Below, in pieces: positions 1-5,808 of a stretch of 8,841 nucleotides of DNA (position 1 is its first letter; each line of letters opens with the position of its first letter). The stretch comes from Patescibacteria group bacterium (GTDB taxonomy: Bacteria; Patescibacteriota; UBA1384; CAILIB01), in contig JAGWZN010000024.1 in the NCBI GenBank assembly GCA_018968785.1, forward strand, positions 1 to 8,841, written 5' to 3'. A program made the position numbers and the translations under genes. The notes below the pieces were generated by a model. That model was not told the origin of the DNA and did no database searches. It saw only the letters and a program-made list of their open reading frames with translations.

Positions 1-574
1 CGCGTCCGATGACCGGGTCAAGCTGTCCCATCCGGGCGGCTTCGGTCACATTAAAGATAAACCGGTCAATTTCCACCCGCTCTCCCCGCTCTTGTTTCGC
101 GTCAGCCAGCTCTTGCGGTCCGGGCGCTTGATTTAAGGTGGCGACACTGAACAGCCACTCCGCTAATCGGGTAACGATGATCCGCGGATCCAGCCCGCAT
201 TGGCGGAGTAGCTGATGACCGTTGAATCGCTCTTCCCGGGCAATCACATACAGAATATGCTCAACCTCAACCAGGCTAAACCGGAACCGGCCGGCCAGGC
301 GGATAGACTCTTCCAACAGCCACTGCATCTCTTGCGTGTGACCGCCGGTAGGCGAAGTGTAGCCGGTGTGGTTGGGATTGAGATTCTCCACCAGCTTTTC
401 TTTAGTCACCCCGATGTTTTTAAGAAACTCTGCCGCCGGCGTTGGTTGTCCGCTCATAATAGCGACCAGAATAACATCAGAGTGCATCGGACGTCCTAAC
501 TGATACGCGGCTTTCTGAGCTTCAATGAGGAGCGCTTCACTGTTGTGACTAAAACGACCGAAAATAGCTGCCAT
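1..574 (-). CDS. ClpC/ClpB-type AAA+ ATPase, N-terminal part (cut by window edge)
   Basis: I translated this frame by hand; it is open from an ATG at 574 to the left edge, giving 191 residues. Residues about 6-70 and 80-145 look like the two halves of a Clp N-terminal substrate/adaptor-binding domain. The sequence ends in LDPVIGR (185-191), the signature just before the first AAA+ module of ClpA/ClpB/ClpC, so both ATPase modules lie outside the window. Family members are hexameric unfoldases that feed ClpP (ClpC/ClpA) or disaggregate proteins (ClpB). The part that would tell these apart, the middle domain and the ClpP-binding loop, is not visible, so I give no symbol. The start is 8 bases after the nusA stop, so the two genes are probably co-transcribed. 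No Shine-Dalgarno sequence precedes the ATG; the nearest GAGG is about 22 bases upstream, inside nusA. Confidence 0.88.
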   Translation of the reverse strand, partial: MAAIFGRFSHNSEALLIEAQKAAYQLGRPMHSDVILVAIMSGQPTPAAEFLKNIGVTKEKLVENLNPNHTGYTSPTGGHTQEMQWLLEESIRLAGRFRFSLVEVEHILYVIAREERFNGHQLLRQCGLDPRIIVTRLAEWLFSVATLNQAPGPQELADAKQERGERVEIDRFIFNVTEAARMGQLDPVIGR

Positions 575-582
575 AGATATTT

Positions 583-1755
583 CTACTGTACCGTTTCCTC
601 TTCTTTTTCCTCTTTTTTCTTCTTACTTTTGCTCTTTTTCTGCTCCTTGGTTTCCGGTTGAGTATCGGCATTGGTGTCGGTGCCGGTTGTTCTTGCCGGT
701 ACCTCAATTACTTCATCGCGCAGGATATCCAGGCTGAAACCGGTCAGTTTGGAAGCCAGACGCACATTCTGGCCGCCTTTACCAATCGCCAAAGAAAGCT
801 GGTCGGTATCGACCTGCACCTTGGCGTTACTGTGTTCGGGATCCAAATCGATCGCCCGGACTTTTGCCGGCGAAAGGGCGTTGCGGATAAACTGTTCCGA
901 ATTTTCATCCCAGAGAATAATGTCGATCTTCTCATCACCGACCTCCGCCAGTACTGCCTGGACCCGGGTGCCGCGCTGTCCGACGCAGGAACCGACCGGA
1001 TCAAGAGCCGGATTGGATGAAAATACCGCCATCTTGGTGCGGGAACCGGCCTCCCGGGAGATACTTTTAATCTCAACGGTTCCGGCTTGAATCTCTGGCA
1101 CTTCCAGAGCAAACAGCTCCTGAATGAACCGCGGATCGGAACGGGAAACGATAATTTGCGGTCCCCGATTGCTTTCCGCCACTTCTTTTACAAAGACTTT
1201 GATCCGTTGATTTGCTGTATAGTATTCACCTTTAATCTGTTCGCGCGGCGGCATGACAGCGTTGACTTTGCCCAAACTGACGATGACCGTATCCATATCG
1301 ATCTGCTGCACCAAGCCGTTCAGCAACATATGCTCTTTTTCTTTGAACTCCTCAAACAGTACGTCACGCTCCGCTTCCCGTAGCCGCTGTACAATAACCT
1401 GCTTAGCGGTCTGGGCGGCAATCCGGCCGAACTCATCGCGGTACGGCAGCGGTAGCGTAATCTCATCATCAATCTGGACGTCCGGTTTGTACTCTTTGGC
1501 TTGATCCATAGTCATCTCCCGTTCCGGGTCTTCCATGCTTTCCTCGTTTTCAACTACAGTAAAGACCTGGAAAATTTGAAAACTGGAGCTTTCCTCCGGA
1601 TCAAGCTTGACCCGGATATTCTGGGAAGGCTTGCCATAATCTTTCCGGTAGGCGGCGGCAATAGCGGCTTCAACGGTTTCAATTACCCGCTCTTCAGAAA
1701 TGCCTTTTTCAGAGCAAATTTGTTGAATGGCGGCGGTAAATGGCGACAGGGACAT
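583..1755 (-). CDS. nusA: Transcription termination/antitermination factor NusA
   Basis: This protein of 390 residues binds RNA polymerase and nascent RNA and modulates pausing, intrinsic termination and antitermination. The N-terminal polymerase-binding domain spans about 1-125. An S1 domain follows (about 143-195), then the NusA signature around SRSDPRFIQELFALEVPEI (204-222). KH1 contains DPVGSCVGQRG (252-262) and KH2 contains SLAIGKGGQNVRLA (321-334). The C-terminus is a highly charged Lys/Glu tail (about 369-388). It lacks the two C-terminal acidic repeats of the E. coli protein (495 residues), and its length matches the short Gram-positive form. In many bacteria nusA follows rimP; here it is the first gene of its unit, and a clp ATPase gene follows. 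Its own promoter and a leader hairpin lie just upstream. No Shine-Dalgarno motif precedes the ATG; the bases before it are TAATACCCCCTT. Confidence 0.97.
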   Translation of the reverse strand: MSLSPFTAAIQQICSEKGISEERVIETVEAAIAAAYRKDYGKPSQNIRVKLDPEESSSFQIFQVFTVVENEESMEDPEREMTMDQAKEYKPDVQIDDEITLPLPYRDEFGRIAAQTAKQVIVQRLREAERDVLFEEFKEKEHMLLNGLVQQIDMDTVIVSLGKVNAVMPPREQIKGEYYTANQRIKVFVKEVAESNRGPQIIVSRSDPRFIQELFALEVPEIQAGTVEIKSISREAGSRTKMAVFSSNPALDPVGSCVGQRGTRVQAVLAEVGDEKIDIILWDENSEQFIRNALSPAKVRAIDLDPEHSNAKVQVDTDQLSLAIGKGGQNVRLASKLTGFSLDILRDEVIEVPARTTGTDTNADTQPETKEQKKSKSKKKKEEKEEETVQ

Positions 1756-1772
1756 AAGGGGGTATTACGGTT

Positions 1773-1800
1773 AAAAAAAGAAGTCGCTAACCTCGACTTC
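1773..1800 (-). terminator. Intrinsic terminator-like hairpin in the nusA leader (candidate attenuator)
   Basis: On the minus strand there is a perfect 7-bp stem, GAAGTCG/CGACTTC (1800-1794 and 1786-1780). It encloses a 7-base loop, AGGTTAG, and is followed immediately by seven Ts (1779-1773). This is the form of a rho-independent terminator reading leftward. It lies about 17 bases before the nusA start codon and downstream of the predicted nusA promoter. No minus-strand gene lies upstream that it could end, and no T tract follows the stem on the plus strand. It is therefore best read as a conditional terminator in the nusA 5' leader. The stem is short and only moderately GC-rich, so termination may be weak or depend on a factor. 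Confidence 0.68.
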
Positions 1801-1807
1801 CGAACGC

Positions 1808-1825
1808 CTTTAGTATAGGCTAAAG
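1808..1825. repeat. Inverted repeat CTTTAG-N6-CTAAAG across the nusA -10 region
   Basis: CTTTAG (1808-1813) and its exact reverse complement CTAAAG (1820-1825) flank TATAGG. The dyad overlaps the predicted nusA -10 box and ends 3 bases before the start of the divergent glycosyltransferase gene. Its position suits an operator or a shared promoter element, but a 6-bp dyad in an AT-rich promoter can arise by chance. Confidence 0.4.
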
Positions 1826-1840
1826 ATATGATAAAGTCAA
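1812..1840 (-). promoter_or_regulatory. Predicted sigma70-type promoter of nusA-clp
   Basis: The minus strand carries TTGACT (1840-1835), a 17-base spacer (1834-1818) and TATACT (1817-1812). Each hexamer matches five of six consensus bases, at the optimal spacing. The expected transcription start is near 1805, giving a leader of about 50 bases that contains the hairpin at 1773-1800. The -35 box lies inside codons 3-5 of the divergent glycosyltransferase gene. Confidence 0.72.
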
Positions 1841-2922
1841 TTCTTATTGACGCCTCCCACTATCGGACGGAGGCTCCCACGGGGGTTGAGTACTATGTTT
1901 CTTCGCTTCTCCCGGCGCTGAGTGATGAGCTTACCGCAAAAGGCACGGCGGTTGCCTGGGTCGGTCATACGGCAGAGAAACCGGCTGGTGTGCCGAAGCA
2001 TGTCGAATGGGTGACTTCTCCGTATCGCCGCTTCTGGAGTCAGACCGCTCTGCTCAAGGTATTAAAAGAACGGCGTCCCGACCTCTATTTTTCACCGTCC
2101 GGCCTGATGCCGTTCCGGTATCAAGGTAATACCGCCGTTACAGTTCATGATCTGGCGGTCTACCATCTGCCGGAGGCGTACTCGTTCGGGCAGTGGATAC
2201 GGTTGCGTTTCTTAATGAAGCGTGCCGCCAAACAAGCGGCCGTTATTATCACGCCCAGTATTACCACACAAAAGGAAATCATGCGGCACTGGAAAATACT
2301 GGCCAACCGGATCGCGGTGACGCCGCTGGCCGTTCCCGCCGTTGCGGCGGCTCCGGAAGCGGTGGATGGCGTTTCACGCGACCATCCCTATTTCCTCTTT
2401 GTCGGGCGGATTGAGCTGAAGAAGAATCTGGATCCGGTGATTCGCGGCTTTGCCAAGTTGCCGGCTGCCATGGCAGCGCGGCTGGTGCTGGCCGGTAAAG
2501 ACGGATACGGCGCCGCCGGTATTCACCGGCAAATTGCCAAGCTGCCCGAGGAAATTAGGAATCGGGTGATTGCAACCGGTTACGTCAGTGAATCCGGTAA
2601 ACAGTGGTTGCTAGAGCACGCCCACGCGGTGGTCGTTCCCGGACTGAGTGAAGGGTTTGGCCTGCCGGTACTGGAAGCGTTCACGGCTGGTGTGCCGGCC
2701 ATCTGCGCCCAAGCCGGTTCTCTGGTTGAAGTCGGCGCGGATGCCGTGCTGTACGCTCAGGGCGATATCGCGACCGACTGGGATATCCAGATGGCCAAGC
2801 TGCTGGAAGATCAGGGTTTGCGGAAAGAGTGTGTGGAAAAAGGAAAAAAGTACGCCGGAAATTACCGCTGGCAAAAAACGGCTGAATTAACCGCTAACGC
2901 CTTTTTACAGGTGGAAGTTTAA
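1828..2922 (+). CDS. GT4-family glycosyltransferase (GT-B fold)
   Basis: This complete protein of 364 residues probably moves a sugar from a nucleotide-sugar donor to a lipid-linked or polysaccharide acceptor at the inner face of the membrane. The N-terminal Rossmann domain has a glycine loop, PTGVEYY (17-23), and a typical TVHDLA stretch (105-110). The C-terminal domain begins near FLFVGRIELKKNL (189-201), with the donor-phosphate-binding Arg/Lys residues. It carries the GT4 E-x7-E motif in SEGFGLPVLEAF (E275 and E283). There is no signal peptide or membrane segment. The start ATG at 1828 is 72 bases from the divergent nusA start and has no Shine-Dalgarno motif. The stop codon overlaps the stop of the convergent wecG-like gene within TTAA. 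The sugar and acceptor cannot be read from the sequence. Confidence 0.93.
   Translation: MIKSILIDASHYRTEAPTGVEYYVSSLLPALSDELTAKGTAVAWVGHTAEKPAGVPKHVEWVTSPYRRFWSQTALLKVLKERRPDLYFSPSGLMPFRYQGNTAVTVHDLAVYHLPEAYSFGQWIRLRFLMKRAAKQAAVIITPSITTQKEIMRHWKILANRIAVTPLAVPAVAAAPEAVDGVSRDHPYFLFVGRIELKKNLDPVIRGFAKLPAAMAARLVLAGKDGYGAAGIHRQIAKLPEEIRNRVIATGYVSESGKQWLLEHAHAVVVPGLSEGFGLPVLEAFTAGVPAICAQAGSLVEVGADAVLYAQGDIATDWDIQMAKLLEDQGLRKECVEKGKKYAGNYRWQKTAELTANAFLQVEV
2873..2893 (-). terminator. Possible weak terminator after the wecG-like gene
   Basis: On the minus strand a 5-bp stem, CGGTT/AGCCG (one G-U pair), with loop AATTC is followed by six Ts (2878-2873). It lies about 26 bases past the wecG stop, inside the coding region of the convergent glycosyltransferase. 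The orientation and T tract suit the end of the murA-mreB-GT-wecG transcript, but the stem is weak. Confidence 0.35.
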
Positions 2923-3695
2923 TTTTTTCTCCCCGTAAGCAGTTGGCGGCTTGACCAGAGGGAAAAGAGGGTAAGATAGACGGCTGTGGCTCGCCAAATC
3001 CTTTTCCAATGTCCTGTTTCGGTGATCCCCCGGTGCAGCCACTCGAATTTGAGACGACGCACCACCCTTCCCGCCCGCTTTTTTGATCCGTAGAATCCAA
3101 GCGTCCCCCCTACTCCGACCATTACCGGTACCGGCAAAACGTGGCGGGCTTGTTCTATCCAGAGCTCCTGTTTTGGCGCTCCAAAGCCAACGAGCAAGAT
3201 ATCCGGCTGGCTGGCATTAATCTGTTCTATGAGATTAGGATCAACTACGATCCGCTTCGGGTCGATCACACCGCCGTCCGCAATTCCGACAATATGACAG
3301 CCGGGATACGTTTTTAGGATGTTTTTCTGTGCCGCCTCCACCAGTTTGAGCGGTCCCCCTAGAAGAAAAAAACGTTTCTCTCCGGTTTGGTATTTCCGGA
3401 ATAGATCGGCAACCAGGTCGGCGCCGGGGCGGTGTTCAAGCGGAAAGACGGTCCGGCTGAGGGACTGCCATAGTTGTAGTGTGGCGTAAAGGCCAAAGCC
3501 GTCGATTAGACAGTGGGACATGCCAGTAAGGCTGGCGGCAAACGCCCGGTTTCGTTGGGCTTCCACCATAAACTCCGGATTGATAGTGGCGATCCGGACT
3601 GGTCGGGCGGGCGTAGCCGCGTCAATGGCAGCCATCACTTCGGTGGAGTCGCAGAGGGGTAAACGGACATGCATGAAGTCAATTGGCGTGGGCAT
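2919..3695 (-). CDS. WecG/TagA/CpsF-family glycosyltransferase (GT26)
   Basis: Enzymes of this family add the second sugar to an undecaprenyl-linked monosaccharide (N-acetylmannosamine in TagA, N-acetylmannosaminuronic acid in WecG), an early step of wall teichoic acid or common-antigen-like polymers. From the ATG at 3695 the protein has 258 residues. Visible motifs are the family opening IDFMHV, TINPEF, the catalytic-Asp motif IDGFGL, FLLGG, and DILLVGFGAPKQELWI, with GVGG near the C-terminal third. A basic C-terminal stretch suits peripheral membrane binding. I prefer 3695 because the family's usual N-terminus begins just before IDF; the DGFGL Asp then becomes residue 65, the number I recall for the catalytic Asp of a bacterial TagA. 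An ATG at 3743 would add 16 atypical residues. It overlaps the upstream glycosyltransferase by 17 bases, which suggests translational coupling. The exact sugar is unknown. Confidence 0.93.
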   Translation of the reverse strand: MPTPIDFMHVRLPLCDSTEVMAAIDAATPARPVRIATINPEFMVEAQRNRAFAASLTGMSHCLIDGFGLYATLQLWQSLSRTVFPLEHRPGADLVADLFRKYQTGEKRFFLLGGPLKLVEAAQKNILKTYPGCHIVGIADGGVIDPKRIVVDPNLIEQINASQPDILLVGFGAPKQELWIEQARHVLPVPVMVGVGGTLGFYGSKKRAGRVVRRLKFEWLHRGITETGHWKRIWRATAVYLTLFSLWSSRQLLTGRKN

Positions 3696-4803
3696 GGGAA
3701 GTAATAAACGAGGTAATGTTTTGACAGAACGCGGCTTCGCCAAACGAGACGGCGGTTTCCCGGATATCTGACCGGTTCATCCGAACTCCGTCTGTTACAA
3801 ACCGTCGCAACTGTTCTTCCAAGCTTTCCACTGTCTGCTCCTTAAAAAAGTAGCCGTTCTCGCTATCTTTCACATACTCCAACGCTCCACCCTTTTTATA
3901 GGCGATAACCGGCACGCCTAAACCGAGCGCCTCAACCGGAGCGATGCCAAAATCGTCATCGGCAGGAAAAATAAAACAACGGCTGCCGGCAATCTCCGTC
4001 CGTTTCTCCTCTTCCGATATTGGACCGAGAAAAATAACGGTACCATCGGAACCGGCAAGCTTTCTCAGACGCGGCTCATCCTCCCCTGCTCCGGCAATCT
4101 TGAGCGGTAGCCCGACTGCCCGGCATGCTTGAATAATCAGATCAATCTTCTTATACGGTTTGAGCCGACTGACCGTTATGGCGCATGTCCCCTCCTTGAT
4201 TTCGCCAAGCGACCGAAAATCGAAGAATTCGGTATTTACCGGAGGATGGATGATCTCGCTCTCCGCTCGATAGTACTGTCGGATCCGATTGGCGACTACC
4301 TGACTGTTCGCGACCCAATAATCGACTCGCTTGGCGCTGAGACTGTCCCAGAGCCGCAAACGACTCATGGCTGTGTTGGCGATCAGTAGGGCCGGCAGAT
4401 TTCTCACCTTCCGTTCAGAAAGGTATTCGACATGCCAGTCCCATCCGTACCGCATTGGTGTATGGCAGTAACAGATGTGAACCGTATCCGGTCCGGTAAT
4501 AACACCATGCGAAAAAGCGCCGGAAGAGGAAAGCACCACATCGTAGCCGCGCAGGTCAAACGATTCGACCGCCTGCGGCATGTGGTTGATCAACAACGAC
4601 GGCCATTGCCGCAACCAGTGCTTCTGAAGCGGCGAAGTAATAATGGCGGCCTTTGGGAAATGCGCGGCCACTATCTCAGGATAGGCGAAGGTTGTATAAA
4701 TTGGTGCTTCCGGATACAGCTCGTGCAGCGCGTGCAACGTCCGCTCAGCTCCGCCGTACGCGAATAAAAAATCATGAACCAATGCCAGCTTTACCTGGTC
4801 CAT
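3679..4803 (-). CDS. GT4-family glycosyltransferase (WbaZ/mannosyltransferase-like)
   Basis: This complete protein of 374 residues opens with KLALVHDFLFAYGGAERTL, the donor/acceptor glycine loop typical of a GT4 subgroup. CYCHTPMRYGWDWH (111-124), also typical of that subgroup, follows. The C-terminal nucleotide-sugar domain shows SRLKPYKKIDLI (212-223), IAGAGEDEPRL (237-247) and DDDFGIAPVEA (282-292). In the last motif the first Glu of E-x7-E is an Asp (D283, E291), a conservative change. There are no membrane segments. The role is probably a cytoplasmic-face step in building a lipid-linked surface glycan, supported by the overlapping downstream WecG/TagA gene. The ATG at 4803 lies inside the last codons of mreB (13-base overlap) and gives a natural N-terminus. 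The gene ends in TGA. Relatives often use GDP-mannose or similar donors, but the specificity is not readable here. Confidence 0.92.
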   Translation of the reverse strand: MDQVKLALVHDFLFAYGGAERTLHALHELYPEAPIYTTFAYPEIVAAHFPKAAIITSPLQKHWLRQWPSLLINHMPQAVESFDLRGYDVVLSSSGAFSHGVITGPDTVHICYCHTPMRYGWDWHVEYLSERKVRNLPALLIANTAMSRLRLWDSLSAKRVDYWVANSQVVANRIRQYYRAESEIIHPPVNTEFFDFRSLGEIKEGTCAITVSRLKPYKKIDLIIQACRAVGLPLKIAGAGEDEPRLRKLAGSDGTVIFLGPISEEEKRTEIAGSRCFIFPADDDFGIAPVEALGLGVPVIAYKKGGALEYVKDSENGYFFKEQTVESLEEQLRRFVTDGVRMNRSDIRETAVSFGEAAFCQNITSFITSHAHAN

Positions 4804-5798
4804 AAAACACTGCGTTTAAAGGCGTCGAGGTGTTCGATGGCGACTGTGGCGCCTTTGGCCACACACATGCTGGGATCTTCAGCAATCTGGCACGGTACGC
4901 CGGTTACCTTGGTAAATAGTTCGTCCAGCTTGCGAAGCTGGGAGGCGCCGCCGGTTAAAATAATCCCCCGGTCCATGACATCGGACGACAGCTCAGGCGG
5001 CGTATGCTGTAGAACCACCTTTACCGCGTTCATGACGTCCTGCAGCTGCGATTTAATAGCGATTGTTACATCGGCCGAATGGATCAGAATGCTTTCCGGT
5101 AGGCCGGAAATGGCGTTTGACCCGGACACCTCCATGCTCAACTCCTTCTTCAACGGCATCGCGGTACCGATCTGAATTTTAATCTCTTCGGCGGTCTGCT
5201 CGCCAATAATTAAGTTGTACTTTTTTCGTAAATGAGTGGCAATAGCTTGATCGAAGTTGTTGCCGCCAATCCGGACGGAGTTTACGGCTACCGTATCGCC
5301 AAGCGCGATAACTGCAATCTCGGTAGTGCCGCCGCCGATATCGATAATCATGTTACCGGAAGGACTGGCGATTTGTAAACCGGCTCCCAGAGCGGCCGCC
5401 AATGAACCTTTAATCACGTACGTCATGCGGGCGCCAGCCGCATTGGTGGCATCGATGACCGCCCGCCGTTCGGTTGATGTAATACCGGAAGGAATGGTGA
5501 CCATGACCTCCGGCCGAACCAGCCGGATCGGGCCCATTACCTTATTTATGTAGTACCGGAGCATCGATTCGGTAATGTGGAAATTGGCAATAACGCCGTC
5601 TCGCAGCGGATGGGCGGCGATAATACTCTCCGGGGTGCGCCCGAGCATGCTGCGCGCTTCCGTGCCGATAGCCATGATCTTATTATCGCTGGTCTGGATC
5701 GCCACCACGCTCGGCTCGTTGTACACTACCCCCCGTTTCGGCACGCAAACAACGGTATTGGTAGTCCCTAGGTCAATAGCAATGCGGCGGCTGAACAT
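4791..5798 (-). CDS. mreB: Rod shape-determining actin homologue MreB
   Basis: MreB polymerises with ATP on the inner membrane and directs lateral wall synthesis. From the ATG at 5798 the protein has 335 residues, the usual family length. The nucleotide-binding signatures are in order: phosphate-1 IDLGTTNT near the N-terminus, then PSVVAI, HPLRDGVIANF and the MreB-type VTIPSGITSTERRAV. Phosphate-2 DIGGGTTEIAVIA follows, then the adenosine motif ILTGGASQL near the C-terminus. The N-terminus MFSRRIAIDLGTTN matches the short amphipathic start common in MreB. The open frame extends upstream to an ATG at 5876, but those 26 residues overlap murA and are not MreB-like. The chosen start is 10 bases after the murA stop. 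mreC and mreD are not adjacent; murA comes before and glycan genes after. Confidence 0.95.
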   Translation of the reverse strand: MFSRRIAIDLGTTNTVVCVPKRGVVYNEPSVVAIQTSDNKIMAIGTEARSMLGRTPESIIAAHPLRDGVIANFHITESMLRYYINKVMGPIRLVRPEVMVTIPSGITSTERRAVIDATNAAGARMTYVIKGSLAAALGAGLQIASPSGNMIIDIGGGTTEIAVIALGDTVAVNSVRIGGNNFDQAIATHLRKKYNLIIGEQTAEEIKIQIGTAMPLKKELSMEVSGSNAISGLPESILIHSADVTIAIKSQLQDVMNAVKVVLQHTPPELSSDVMDRGIILTGGASQLRKLDELFTKVTGVPCQIAEDPSMCVAKGATVAIEHLDAFKRSVLWTR

Positions 5799-5808
5799 GC
5801 GGTGGGTA

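Noticed and set aside
215..499. 94-codon open frame on the plus strand near the left edge
   Set aside because: The opposite strand encodes a clear Clp N-terminal domain across the same bases, ending in LDPVIGR.
1811..1827. Promoter for the plus-strand glycosyltransferase at 1828 (TAGTAT or TATAGG box)
   Set aside because: No acceptable -35 sequence is found at the right distance, and these bases are better explained as the opposite-strand nusA -10 region.
3696..3743. Longer N-terminus for the wecG-like gene from an ATG at 3743
   Set aside because: The extra 16 residues overlap the upstream glycosyltransferase by a further 48 bases and do not resemble the family, whose usual start lies just before the IDF motif.
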